Shown here piece by piece: positions 32,351 to 45,423 of a stretch of DNA of 64,000 nucleotides (position 1 is its first letter; each line of letters begins with the position of its first letter). The DNA is from Dichotomocladium elegans (Eukaryota > Mucoromycota > Mucoromycetes > Mucorales > Lichtheimiaceae), in assembly GCA_025716815.1 (NCBI GenBank), contig JAIXMN010000001.1, positions 2,170,001 to 2,234,000 on the forward strand, written 5' to 3'. The notes beneath the pieces were generated by a model, which was not told the DNA's origin, made no database searches, and saw only the letters and a list, made by a program, of their open reading frames with translations. A program made the position numbers and the translations under genes.

Positions 32351-33647
32351 TACGTTACGTACTTTCAAAATTATGATACTTGCTGTGTCTCATGGATTCG
32401 TGTAATATACAAATTTCGGATCATTCGCATTGTGCAAGGATTGAAGTTTAAGGTCACTCTACTACGGAAGGAGTGTTGCTTATGTATAATATGGAATACG
32501 CATGTGTGTTCGCTTGATTTAGTGGTTAATGGACCTGAAGCATAATATGACCAGGGTGTCTTTAATTACGTACATGTTGGTTCACAGCTTTCTGGCTGTC
32601 ATGTTGCTATTGTAACTAAGAGGAACCTCTGCGTTGTCTATCTTACGAACATAACATGATATTCCGGATATAAGATACGTATTAAGAGCTACACCTACCG
32701 AATTTCATAATATTCATGCTCCTTAGAGTACTTCTAGGATATATCTCTTTCTCGCTTACTACGGTACGTACATCCTTGTCACGTTTGATTAGACTTTTAG
32801 GATAAATAGTGCTGGGAAGACGAATATAGAGTAGTAAAATTCGTCGCATGGATAAAGAAAGCCGGAGATATGCCCGTTAGTCAACGGAAAATATCAGCCC
32901 CTCTTACTCTTTAACTTATCCCGGAGGTAGCTAAGTGTGTTATTGCGGTACCAATGGCGGAACAGGGAGGAAAGGAAGGATCCGGAGGTGTCGAGAGTCG
33001 GCGACGATTGCGACGCGCAATGGTAGGTAAGATAGCTTGGAGAGATGTCTTCTGCAAGGTACTGTACAGTGATCTGTATTGTATTAGCTGTTATCGACGG
33101 AGAAATTCACAGAAAAGTTACTTCCTTGTCGAGCATTGAGAACATAGGGGAACGATTCAGGGCACTTATATCATCCAGCGACCCTGGAGCCCAAAAAAGA
33201 AATGCCATATCTGCAGGGCGTAGGATGCGACGGCTTCCAAGGCCATGGTAGCAACCTTATCCTTTGTCGCATAGGTGATTACAGATTGAAGGATCCATGA
33301 CGCCGCGTTATAACCAGATCCATTTCCACAGTCTTTTTCTCTCTATTTTTCTCCCACTGGGTTTTTATGAGGTTTTACGGACGTGAGGATGGTCTGAAAG
33401 GAACAAGGGTACATAATCTATGATAGAGGTCACCGATACACACACAAGCACCTTATCTGTAATAGTGCTACCATCTCCGAGTACCCGTGTAAGACGGAGT
33501 ATCCAGCTGACCTAATTAGGACCTCTTCCATAAATCATATAAATAGTAGATAAATGTGTAGCGATGGAGGATCTTGATTCCGATTGCATCCGAATAAAAG
33601 ACATCCACGAGTCTCATCGTATTCTAACTGTCCACCATAAAAAACAA
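32351..33647. other. AT-rich spacer, no gene seen
   Basis: No frame above 70 codons with recognisable content and no repeats of note. Confidence 0.45.
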
Positions 33648-33863
33648 CTAAACACCACATCCTTGCCAGTAAATTGTCCGTGCCAAGAATGCTAGACAGT
33701 TTTTCCAGGTCCAGTACGTGCTGTCAATGAATCCAAAACCCCAGCTCTCCCCAACCGCCATGACGCGCTTGATATCCTCTTCGTTCGGTCGCCTCAGGTA
33801 TTTGCTTCGTGCATCTCGATGATCGAGCGGCAGAGCTTCTTCAATCACTATGTGTGGGAACAA
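33648..33863 (-). pseudogene. PIF/Harbinger-like transposase fragment
   Basis: A 71-codon minus-strand frame contains EEDIKRVMAVGESWGFGFID then STYWTWKNCLAF. Intact Harbinger-type transposases have RGFPGxxGSxDCMHWxWKNCP at the first catalytic Asp; the D before STYW is retained but the surrounding Gly/Cys/Met residues are altered. No second half or terminal repeats found nearby. Call is from motif memory. Confidence 0.5.
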
Positions 33864-34844
33864 AGAGATTACTCATCGATGACATAGTCCACAGTTCAAA
33901 CATGATATAACTTCATATATCACCTATTTTTTCCTTGATTTGGTTTCTCGCGTGCAGCAGGTAACCCTACAGTCCATTCGGGATATATTGTGTCGCATGG
34001 AAGATGCCATGTGGCCTCACTTGTTGCCTTGCAGCTTCATTTCCTTTGTCTCTCTCTCAGCACCTGAAGCTAGAATTTGTCTACATTATTGCGTGACAAG
34101 CGACCAGGTTATAGGTGTCAATTGATGCCTACCGATATGAAACATGACAAAGGATTCGTAATGAAATACAAAGACGTACGTAATCCCAAAATTAGATGGC
34201 CTGCGGGAACTTCCCTCACACATATGCAGTATACTGGATACTTTATTCTCCAAAATACAAGATAAGATAATGTAGCAAATACAAAAGGTCGCATAAAATG
34301 TATCCAGTTATCGTAACAGAAAGCAAAGGATCGCACCGTAAATACCAAATCGTTAGCCACCAAAAAGTATTAATCCTTCTCCGTATGCTTTAACGTACAT
34401 GCACGTCCACAGTGTTAACCAGATATGTGCTGGCGATAATCAGCACGCAGAGCAACGTGGGAAGCAGAGGGACAGGTAACGCCAGAAGCGAGTGATCGGT
34501 GGCGTCATTGCAGGCAATTCGGCCAACGTGGCAAATTAACCTCGCAGGACGTGGCAAAAGAGGAGCACGGTGGACGGGCGGAACAACGCGGAATCACCAA
34601 TGGAAACATCGATGTAAGAAAAGAAGGCCCCTGCCGCACGGCAGCCAAACCGCGTTCCGACTGTGGAGTCCGGTATCCTTTCACTTCTTTCCATGACCTT
34701 GAGTACGGGTAAGATTTGTCAATCTAGAATCAGCAATGAGCGTCAGGCATAGAATAAAGTCAAGACAATATCGTAAAGATTCATACCGGGTAAGGCCATG
34801 GAAGGGAAGTTACGGATGGATTTGATACAAAAACATAGCTTTTT
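33864..34844. other. Spacer between transposon relics
   Basis: No gene supported. Part of this interval could be the 5' portion of the Fanzor-like relic, but I cannot recognise an N-terminal domain. Confidence 0.35.
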
Positions 34845-36060
34845 ATGATCGACAATGCCGGGATGTATCATATGATATCCTCCTTTGGGACTGATGACGA
34901 TGGGGTCACCACCAGCGACAGTGCTACGGAGCCTAAACGCATGCGCAGATTCAGCAATACGAGAAGCAAGGACACTCAGAGGAAGCAAAGCATGCACAAT
35001 CACTCTGCAGACTGTTCCTACATTCACGACATCTCACTAGACGAGTTAAAAGACGCCGAGGGAAAATGTCTTCTCGATGATCCAGGCTGTCGCAATATTC
35101 TTTATGGGATGCATGAGTTGAGCACGTCGAGCTCCCCAAAGTACACCAGCATACGCGTAACGAGCGGGCCTGAGGAACAAGGATGGTGCAATTTCGATAG
35201 GTGCGTGGCGCCGCCAAGGAGCTTTATGGTTACGGAAACACTATCAGCGAAGTCGAGGCTAGGCTTGCACCGTCAATACCGCCAGACACAGTACAAACTC
35301 TACGTTGAGGTACGAGGATGGGAATGGACACTTCTCAGCTGCTTTTACAGCAGTAAAACCACTGCCCATTTAATGTCGTTGCACACCGTGCACCGAAAAT
35401 ATGGGCCGGCAAAGAGCGGTTGCGGGAAGCGTCGAGCACGAAAAACACATCTATATACTGATAATGAGGCGCACAGTTATCCACTCCATCGGGAATTGCG
35501 CCTCTCTGCTTATATCTACCAGAGACAGGCCGATGCTAGATGAGTGCAGTCTATACAACACAGGGTAGGAAGGACACCATATTTGTCATGGGAAATTGGA
35601 CTACAGCCATGGCCCGTCACCGTGAGCCCATTCACGACAAACGTTGGCGGGAAATGTTCAAGAGGCATGCGCCCAGGATATATTTGGTTCACAACCCTGA
35701 TCTATCCCGCATGCTCCAGCCACCTGGAGTCCTTCAAGCTTGTCCCCAATCCGTAACCATGGCAGCGAGCGAAAAGCCCTGAAGTTAAATGCCATGGGAT
35801 TCTAAGATGTACAAGCGTAGAGTGTTTGAAGTTAATGCAGGAGGCTACGGTATTGTCTCAATTGCAGCTTTGGAACGGAGACACAGCAGCAGTACTCAAC
35901 TTCAGGCGCATCTTCTTGAGCCCCCGCTTCAATGGCAAAATTCCAGAACAGTTCTGACGTGCCAAATCCCAGAATGATGGTGAAAGTGACCTGGCACCTG
36001 CCAAATCTGCAAATGCAAAGTACAGCAACTGCATCTGCTAAAAAGAAGTCGTGAGCGAAT
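34845..36060 (+). pseudogene. Decayed Fanzor/TnpB-like RuvC nuclease element
   Basis: A 232-codon frame (34845-35543) holds LLDDPGCRNILYGMHE (RuvC-I style DPG, about 35070-35117) and ends in LRLSAYIYQRQADAR. The next frame continues with KDTIFVMGNW and MFKRHAPRIYLV (to about 35690). A third supplies a degenerate zinc ribbon (ACSSHLESFKLVPNP; CHGILRCTSVEC, 35705-35835), then LWNGDTAAVLNFRRI (35868-35912), the position of RuvC-III (NRDxNAA in TnpB) with its Asp kept, and GKIPEQF. Domain order DPG, central region, zinc ribbon, NxD matches TnpB and the eukaryotic Fanzor proteins, known to be RNA-guided nucleases carried by transposons. Two frameshifts plus stops make it inactive. Confidence 0.6.
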
Positions 36061-36606
36061 TGCTAGCAAAGGCTGACTCGTGCGATTCCCCCTAAAGAAC
36101 TTTCTGGCCCAGTTATCGCACGGCTACGATGCGATAAGCAAGATACTTGGGCCATTCTCCAATCGATGAATGGAAGGGAGGCACCCTATAGATGAGTCGG
36201 GTGGGAAACAGCATTATTTAAGCAATACAGCCGACTGTTTGACAACAGAGTAAATGCTCTATCTTCTAACATCATGGGTTCATTGTATGTTTATCGGCTT
36301 ATTACACGCGTAAATTGCCTCTATTGAACCGCTACTAATATCCATCATCGCAAACTTGAATGAAAATAAAAGTAACCGGCGTATTCTCCCGTTGAGAGCT
36401 TTTGTGCAGTCACGTGGAATTTGGAGTCGGGGGAGGATATGGAAACTCCGTGAACGAGATTGCTTGGATACCGGAGCCCAGGTTGAGTCAGCCATTGAGC
36501 GTGAGCGTGCCGCTCAGACTTTCGGCTGCCGCCACTGACCGGACTTCCGCAGCTTTGACTATTTTTTCTTTTCTTACCGTTCCCCCCTTTTTCCCTTTAC
36601 TGAATA
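36061..36606. other. Spacer and svf1 promoter
   Basis: No gene seen; the pyrimidine-rich stretch 36550-36600 is the likely svf1 leader. Confidence 0.45.
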
Positions 36607-37883
36607 ATGGCATCTTGGTGTAGGCACCGCTTTTCTCTTGCGCGAATGAGTATTAACTTATGGAAGGATTGTAGTTTCTCAATTGTCGAGCACTGTATCC
36701 AACATTACTGGTCTTGGAGCTACCGTTGAATCCGTACGGACTGTTGCGGATACTGTCCAAGATGGCCAATATTTTACCAAGTTGGATGAGGGTGATCTGC
36801 AGTGGACTCTGGCCTCCGGCTCCTCTACGGAGAATCAGGTCTTCTACGTGACCACCAAGTCTGGCGGCTTTTGCTTTGTGCAGCTGATTTACTCAAGCAT
36901 TGGGTAAGTTTCTTATCTTTTCCTAACTTTTTTTCCGTTCCGAGACTTACACCCGGTGGTCTTACAGCATCTTGAACCCTACTATTTCGTTCACCTGCCG
37001 GTTCTATGATCCAGCTACCAACACAAACATCTTCAAAAACATCAACCAGGCGTACAAGTTTGACCTTTCGGCCGACCGACGGTCCGTGAAGACCGAGTTT
37101 TTCAATATCACTTTGGACCCTACGCAGTCTATTTTCAAGATTTCCATTACCCACCCCGAGTTGGTTGTGTCGCTTGATTTTACGCGTGTGGACAAGGGCT
37201 TCAAGGTCGGCGAGGGTAAGACTTACTTGGGGGGCAACGACCAGACTTCTGCTGCCGGCTACGTGTCGCACAAGTTCTGGCCTCGTGCGACTGCGAAGGG
37301 CACCTTTATTATTGACAAGGCGCTGCATGAGGTCGAAGGCGATGGTATGTTCATCCATGCCATCCAGGGTATGCAACCACAGCTCATTGCGTCCAACTGG
37401 AACTTTTGTGACTTCCAGTCCGACAATGCAGCCCTTTCGATGATGCAATTCCAGACAACCAAACAGTACGGTGCTGTCAACATTAACCAAGGCTCTATCG
37501 TTCTCAACGAAAAGCTCATTTCCGTATCTGTTGAGAATCACGTTGAGCTCCTCGACTTGCAGCCTGACGAGGAAACGGGTTATCAGATTCCACAGAAGAT
37601 CAAGCTCACTTGGAAAGGCAAGACCATCAAGGAAGAAGGCTCAGAGGAGGATCCAAAGGATGTTTCCGTTGTCATGGTGGTTGCCATTAAGAACCTCGTT
37701 GACAAGATTGATGTGCTTAATGAAATCCCTTGGTTCTTGAAGAAACTCGTCCAAACATTCGTCGTCAAGCCTTATATTTATCAGTGGCTCGATATCGCAA
37801 CCGCAGAAATTACCGTAGGTGATGAAAAGATTGAAACAACAGGCCGCTGCTTCCAAGAGCTTGTCTTTGTGTCTCAATTTTAA
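36607..37883 (+). CDS. svf1: Svf1 family protein (ceramide transfer / survival factor, 385 aa)
   Basis: Exons 36607-36619 (13 nt), 36675-36903 and 36968-37883. Yeast Svf1 is a lipocalin-like protein needed for survival in oxidative stress and diauxic shift and reported to move ceramide between ER and Golgi. Seen: N-terminus MASWFSQLSSTV (a possible membrane-binding helix), then the two-barrel Svf1 core with DLQWTLASGSS, GGFCFVQLIYSSIG, SFTCRFYD, FTRVDKGFKVGEGKTY, SHKFWPRATAKGTF, DGMFIHAIQGM and a C-terminal TAEITVGDEKIETTGRCFQE. Without the 13-nt first exon there is no ATG in frame, so the tiny exon is well supported by phase. Confidence 0.9.
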
Positions 37884-38232
37884 GCTTCATGACTTGTGGA
37901 CGGGCGAGATAGAAATACCCCACCCTCCGGACACATGCGCACATATTTTATATACACACGCTCAACATTTATACGATTTCTTATACACTATTTAGTTGCA
38001 ACAAACCTTTCAACATATATTCATTTCCTTATTCACAGACACACGATCACTTTTCTCTCTTGTTAAGTAATAAAGTAATTCCTATCACTACTACCAACTG
38101 ACTTACCAATCCATGTGTAACAACACCACAACCCTCGGGCGTGGAAAAAATTGCTCTGCATATTTACAATACCCCCTCCATTTCTTTCCTCTTCGCCTGT
38201 CAAAACAATAAAAAATAAACACTCGATCCGCA
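37884..38232. other. Intergenic svf1 / PRPP synthetase
   Basis: 349 bp, AT-rich, no gene seen; contains the PRPP synthetase promoter. Confidence 0.6.
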
Positions 38233-39876
38233 ATGCTTCGGAATACAAAGATTTTAGCAGGATCATCCCATCCTGAACTTGCTCAGGCAGTCAGCAGACG
38301 ACTCGGCACCCCACTCGCAGAGGCTACTCTCAAGAAGTTCAGTAACAAAGAGACCAGTGTGGAGATTGGTAAAGCACAAAATTGGGTCATCTCGGGTTGT
38401 TGGTATTGCATTTGTATTGTTGTTAATGCCTACATATGACGACATTATTGCCGTCGATATAACAGGTGTTTCTGTTCGTGGAGAGGACGTATTTATCATC
38501 CAGTCGGGCTCGCATAACACGAACGATAACATTATTGAGCTTTGCATCATGATCCAAGCGGCGCGTATTGGGTCCGCCAGTCGTGTCACTGCGGTGCTGC
38601 CGTACTTCCCCTACTGCAAGCAGAGCAAGCGTAAAGGAAGAACGTGTATCACTGCGAAATGTAAGCCAAAAAAAAATAAGCGACTGGAATGAGGATGACC
38701 ATGATACATATTGATCTACCTCTCCTTTTTACGTGTATGTGTTGGTCTATTTCAGTGGTAGCCAACATGCTTGCTGTGGCTGGAGTTGACCATATTATCG
38801 TAAGTCGGGATAGCTACTATACCGGAAGAGAAGTAACCGACGTTGGCAATAGACGATGGACCTCCACGCATCGCAAATGCAAGGCTTTTTCCAAAAGCCT
38901 GTGGACAATTTGTACGCAGAACCTAGTATTGCAAAGTGGATCATCCAAAATGTGCCCGACTGGGAGAACGGTGTGGTGGTGAGCAAGAACGCAGGTGGCG
39001 CCAAGCGGTAGGGACTTGTTTCCGATGCCTAATGCGCCTTCTGACTAACAATGGATGGTTTAGAGTTACTTCACTTGCAGATGCACTTCGACTCGACTTT
39101 GCTCTGATCCACAAGGATCGGGCACGTGCGGGCCCCCAAGGACACAACCGACCTTACAGTGGCATGCCCAAATCCGCAGACAACAATGAATCAAATGGTC
39201 TTCAAAAGAAAGCGGCTGTAGGAGATAAGGAAATGGACTTGATGGCGTCGATCTCGTCCCTCAATTCAGTGGATCAGCTTATGAATACGACGGCTGTGTC
39301 TGTGGTAGCAAGCGACAAGGGCGAGGAGAGCACGATCACACTTGTTGGTGATGTGAAGAACAAGATCGCGTTTCTGACCGTAAGTAAAGAAAAAAGAGGA
39401 AGACCAAAAAGGAGAACCTGATGTGAACAACCCGATTTTAGGACGACATGGTCGACAACTGCGCCACATTCCTGGATGCTGCAGAACATCTTGTCAAGAA
39501 GTGTGGCGCCGCAAAGGTTTACATTATTGCTACACACGGTGTCCTAAGCGGTGATTCGGCAAAGAGAATCCAGAATTGCGACAGCGTGCACAAGGTGAAC
39601 TATGCATTTGCTTTTCTCGATATAAAAACATAACATGACCTTCTAATGCATTCATTTCCACATAGCTCGTTGTAACCAACACCTTCCCCATCCCTGAGGA
39701 AAAGAGGGAACAATGCAAGAAATTAGAGATCATTGATATTTCCCACACGCTTGCTGAAGCCATCCGACGAACGGTAAGATTCATATCGAACGGACATGCA
39801 ATGGTATCCAACTCCCTATTTTTCTTTCTTTTAGCACAACGGTGAGAGCGTGAGCTACTTGTTCAGACATGCATAA
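38233..39876 (+). CDS. Ribose-phosphate pyrophosphokinase, insertion-bearing subunit (382 aa)
   Basis: Eight in-phase exons: 38233-38368, 38466-38660, 38756-38799, 38853-39007, 39064-39379, 39442-39594, 39666-39773, 39835-39876. The enzyme makes PRPP from ribose 5-phosphate and ATP for nucleotide, His and Trp synthesis. Seen: [34 protein letters not shown] with [21 protein letters not shown], and the PRPP loop as [17 protein letters not shown], where most enzymes have DDMxDTxGTL. An insertion of about 60 residues ([18 protein letters not shown] to VASDKGEE) lies before the VGDVKNK strand, as in yeast Prs1/Prs5 regulatory subunits. The changed loop suggests this is a Prs1-like partner in a hetero-oligomer, which is an inference. 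Confidence 0.92.
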
Positions 39877-42800
39877 AGACATGAAGAAATGCATCTATAG
39901 CAATTAGGATAGATAACCAAGAGAGTACGTTGTTGCTTTTGAAAAATAAGTTTCGCTGCGGAAAAAAGAACAGTATGATGTGAACAGTTGAACGCTGAAT
40001 TTCTCGGAGATCACGAGCTTCCTTGATAAGCCTCCTCAACTCGCGGAAAAGATCACGTGAAAGAATATGTCTGCCGTCAATGTGGAAGATGCAATTCTAA
40101 CAGGCGATATTCGAGATCGTTGATCCTACCAATTGAGGGATTGAGAGGCAATAAAGCTTTCAAATTGGTCATAGGTCCAAGTGCGCTACAATCCACAGTT
40201 GGATGAGGGCATCAATAAGTCTGAAATGAGCCTTGACAGGCCTTCACTTGCAGCAGTCTGATATTCGCTAGGATTGCAAGTCCTCTAAACATGCTTTACA
40301 GAACACACAGACATTATGTAATATATTCATTTTCATTGAAAAGAGGACACTGTTACAAGACCCAGTAGAAGAAATCTTTGTCCCGCTAAAATGACTGCAG
40401 AGCAGAACATTTTCTTTATTAGACCAAAGTTGCGTACATAATACTGCAATGAAAATAACACACAAGAAATGAGTATAACCGGTGAAATAAAGAACAGAAG
40501 TTACAATCATGGTAAAGTATGGATGGATAACCGTGTAAGCCACGGATCTCTCATGCTTCAAAGATAACCCAGATTTCAGGGAGGCTAAAGAGGTATGAAC
40601 AAGGCATATTCTGTTACTATTTTGAAGTGCCATCAACAATGGGCTATCTGTTCACTGTACGTATCATCTGTATTTTCCGGTCACCGAGCCGCTGTAGATG
40701 TCAATGATTTTGTTGGACGTGAGACTCTCGTTCTTTTTACAATGTCCTATTTCAACATTCTAACAGCATATCAGTAGCAGTAGCAGCATGTGCTTTACCT
40801 TAGACATTATCACGACTCAATGATATCCAATAAGTTAATGACGGCTTTGAGAGTATTTGGAAGGCGGGAGAGTCTGAAGTTGACCCGTCGATCGATAGTT
40901 CCGTGCTCAGCGTCCATCTTTATTATAGAATCCCAAAACGACACGGCACGCACACTTGTTCTTGAATAATAAGTCAATTATAATCTTTAGCTCCTTAGAG
41001 ACCTGCAACATATCGTTGCCGCTGTCTTTCCGGCCGATCTTCGCTCCCGTGTGGCTTTGCTTTCATGGCAATGATTAGGAGGTTGCGTTGGCGAGGCGCA
41101 ACAGTGACGATATAATCCGCCTTATAGCCATGGTAGACGCTTGTTGGGGGCTCTTGTTTACCCTAAGAGGTATGAAGCAAATAAGTTCTCGAAATCGATA
41201 AACTAGTGTAAAAGGTACCTGTCGTGATTGGACTGAAGGTCGTCGTTGAACAAAACATCAACAAAATCAGCAAAGCAATTCTTCACGAGCATGTCCTCGA
41301 CAGTGACCATATACGGCCTTTGAAGCCTTGGTGCCCTGCGGTTGCATTCGGAGGTTATCAGACAATACCCTATCGAGAGGTGCAGACGCATATAAAATAC
41401 ATTCGAGCAATGCAGAATGTCCGCGAACGCGGTGAGATTTTCGCTATTTTGTCGGGTTGCCTGTGCAGAGGCACTGGGCTGTAGAACCCTTCAACTCCAA
41501 CGTCGTCATTTTGCTCTTGGACTCTTGGGTAATGAAGGTCAGCTTGATCCTTGACCATGTGTTTTTTTCTTACCTTCCGCTGCAAGCCAACAGCCCCATT
41601 TCTCCCGCATATGCTGGTAAAGTTACCGTCTCCTCCGATAAGTCCACCTTTCCTTTTGACGTGCATATCTCTCGTCAATATGTATCGATAGATACAGTCA
41701 TCGAAAAAGAATCTGAAATTGAAGATGTAGTCGAAAGATGTACGGATTTAACATAAGTTTACGTTCGAGTGCATGGAGAAACACTTACAGCTGCCGAATG
41801 TCAGGCAGATGTCCTTCCCGTTGTTTTTCAAGTTTCAGCGACTTTTTTGCAGAAGTCTATATTTTCCTACGCGCCTGCACTTGCTCCTTCTTCTTGATTG
41901 ATGCTCGCCAATGCTGGCGAATGTGTCGGGACTGTTATTTGATTCTTCGCCTTGTCGTTTGCTTGGTTATAACATAATAGGATTAGGTATCAGCGCATTT
42001 TGTACCTTGGTATACCTACCTTTGCACGTCGGTTGCCGTTCTGCTGAAGGGCTGCAGCGAGAAATGCCCCCACGGCAGCGTCTTGCTTTGCTTTCTGGAC
42101 CATTCTCGAGGTCGCCACGCTGGCCAACACTTTGGTGGCTGAGCTGTAAGCTTGGCTGATAGCGCATTGCTTATGGCATCAAAATCATGTCGAGATTTCC
42201 AAAGTCTAGATGCCCGCAAGGATGAAATCAAATTTGAGGTAGACTGCTAGCTGATTAATAACTGTACGAAAACATCTATTTCCGCAAGGACATCCTCGGA
42301 TGGATATCTCACACGAAGCTCGGGAGTCCATCAGATGTAAGCGTTTCATTTTGACAGAGACTCCCCTTCTTATCAAACGTCAGGAAGAGCTGCTACTAAA
42401 CGATCTAATGTCAGAATTGGCCTCTTCTGACTCGATAGATCCTCAGCTGCTTTGACGCAGTACAGTATAATATAAGCGCTCGAACATGGATAATCTCAAC
42501 CTAAAATAAGTTTGGTTGGGAAAGTATACTGAATATATTCATGGTGTCCACCGAAGTTCCTCAACGTTGATTCTAAATGTCAACTTTGCTTTGAGATCTG
42601 CAGTGGAACAAATTCAGTCTTAAGGTTAGAAGATAAACTGCGCAGATATCTGGTTTGAGAACAAGTGCGATGAAAAATGCACTTTTTATCCATGACATTG
42701 ACCTCCCTACCGTAGCATATAAATGGAATATCGACATTGGAAAAAAAATGTATTATAGAATCTGGTGCATAGACGACTTGAGCTACAATATCAATTAGGT

Positions 42801-45412
42801 ACTAGTTATCATGTATTACTCTATACAGTACCCATGATAGGCAGGTTATTAACGACAAAAATATTTTCTTGATACCTAGTGACCGCTCGGATTCGCCGAT
42901 TAGCTATTTCATCGCTCCAGTTCTCGGAAGCCATTGAATGCAAGCAGAAGTAAAACATTGGCAGATAATAGCCTTGTTGCACAAGGAATTCTCGGACCTT
43001 ATTGCTCATGATATGTAGCTAGGCACGATACTACAAGGCAGAATTTGATCTGCATGCGTTCTCGCTTAATGACGTGCTGCAGTCGGAATGCTACAATTCA
43101 TAGCTCTCACCAATGCGCCTAACAGCACTTTTCCTATTACACAGCGGCAATGGGAATTGCGTGGTATCGCTGCATCTGCATACGACAAAGATACATTAGC
43201 CGGGGTTAGTTATGGCAGCCAGAAGAAGCAATGAAAAAGCTAGTCATATGGTCATAATTTACACATGACCAACACAATGGCCCCATATGGGGTTACTGAA
43301 GAGCAATTTCCCAGTGCTCATCGTAACATTTCTGTACATGGGCTGTAGGACCTGTGTATATGCCCTACTCTATTTTGGTTTATGTTTATCAGAGGACCTT
43401 AAACAAAATGGTAAGCTAAAAAAGAATCCGCATTATTTATATAGTATAGCGCTAATAGAGAACCATAACGCAGTGTTATCACAAGCAAAGCAATTATGAC
43501 TCTTCTAGCAGGATCATTACTTTTAAAAAAAAAGAGAAAAGAAGTACCTGAGTCAATTTAAATTAATAAGCTGGTGTCGTCTGTAAAGGAAGAAAGACAA
43601 AAAACGAGAGGAGGCAGCCTGAGAAGGACACGGGTGTGACAAATTGGTGGATTCCCGCTGCTAGACACCATTGTGCCACAATCGGACCACTTGACTGCGA
43701 AGGAATTAAATAGATTATGCATAGAATTACCATGATTGATGATGAAATAATAAGTTTAGGTTTAAAATGATATGCAGGCATGTCTGCAGCTGATTTCCAA
43801 GATTATTAAAGTGCGCAAGATGGCCATGAGAACGAACGTATTGTAATAAATATCACTCCGTCGCCCTCCGAGACACGATTGAGAAGGTAGAATAAACTAA
43901 AAAGTCGTCATGGGGATACCACGACCAATACCAATGGTTCTTAGTCTCCGGGAATATACATCATGCGGCGGGCAACATCGTTGAGTGATGAAGAGGTCGA
44001 CTTTCTCTTTCTAATTGCTTGCGCTCGGTCGCAAGGTGTCACACTTGCACGGGATAGAATATGTCATATTTTCGAAGATGCTATTTTTTACACTTGTAGT
44101 CCTTGGAAGTGATATTTGGGGATGGTGGGAAAAGAAGTAGTGGCGCCGGAGTGGGAAGGGATGGCTTACTTTATGGAGGACGAATCAGTCTCCCCGACGA
44201 CCGTAAAGAAAGCAGGCGTAGTAGTAGATTTATTACATAGCGCACAATCTGACAATGTGTAGAAAGAAAAACTATCACGCTATTCAAAGTTCATAACATC
44301 AGCGGTTCAGGCTATACGTGTTTCGAATAATAGCAAACAAAATAGCGATCTGCCAAATCCATGTTGTAAACCGCGTATCAGCAATTATCAGCCTTCGACG
44401 CTTCTGTGGTCGTTGTTTATTTTCCATGTGAATATATGCAATATGATTTTTTCATCCTAATTTTCATGATGCCTCTTTTCTCAATGGAGCCCATCTAGTT
44501 TGTCTAGCGAAACAGTTCTCCATCCCCAATGACTGCTTTAGAACTTTCAGTCTTATCGTTTCACTGACTGCCCTTTTGTTTTACTTCTTGGGGGGGGAAG
44601 GCTGCGGATGTTGAAAATGTCGGTATTTTCATCACATGTTGGACTGTCTTTTTTCTCCTACCACGAATGAAAAGGTTAACCTGAATTGGCTGTAGACTAG
44701 CCTCATTTTTCGTTTCCGTCTACAAGGTGTGGCCTTTCACCCTTTGCCCGACGTTAAAAATAAATCGAGCCAAGAGAGGTTTGTTCCCAAGAGCAAGAAC
44801 GGGATGTAGGACACAATGCATTTGTGCGAGCAGAAAAGATAATGTTTTGTGTGCGTATATCCACTCATAAATAAATACGCAGTTTAATTGTGAGACCCGG
44901 AAAGACGCCCATGATTCTCGCTGATATGCACTCACACTGCCTCATTGCTGGCCAGAACCGGTGTACAAACGGGGTCGGAAACAGTGAAATAAAGTAATTG
45001 ATTGCGAAAAGCTAATAATCGTGTCACTCCGTTTCAAGATCGACGTCCTTCAGCAGCAAAATTCCATTGGTGGTACGACATTCCTTTTACGGTATGGTAC
45101 ATTTGTCCGAAATCCATGGTAATGGAAAGTTTTATAGCTGGTCTCCATTGGCCTTCTTCCTCCTTTTTGGAGGCGGAAGTCAACGATGACGCAATGGCCG
45201 GCGAGATGGGCATGCACAGAAAGGGTTGTTATCATGGATACTGTGCAGAAAGGAAATAGGAGGAGGAGCTCTTATGAAAATGTTGTCATATATTAATAAA
45301 GACATCACCCTGTAGCGGCTACGAGTGGAGTCTAATTTTGGATTGGGATCCTATAAAGACTGGATATTTGATGAAGCTGCCAAGCAAAAAAAAAAAAAAA
45401 TAGAGAGCTGCG
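39877..45412. other. 5.5-kb gene-poor, repeat-derived region
   Basis: No intact gene. Plus-strand frames near 41460-41980 (for example AYAGKVTVSSDKSTFPFDVH, then VYVRVHGETLTAAECQAD after a stop) read like a protein relic, but I cannot place them. Other frames are short, on both strands, and lack codon bias. AT-rich throughout. Confidence 0.4.
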
Positions 45413-45423
45413 TATATATAAAA
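45413..45423 (+). promoter_or_regulatory. TATA box of the SWIRM gene
   Basis: TATATATAAAA about 83 bases before the start codon at 45496. Confidence 0.5.

Noticed and set aside
40268..40639. 123-codon minus-strand frame in the 40-45 kb region
   Set aside because: No domain, poor codon usage and surrounded by non-coding DNA.
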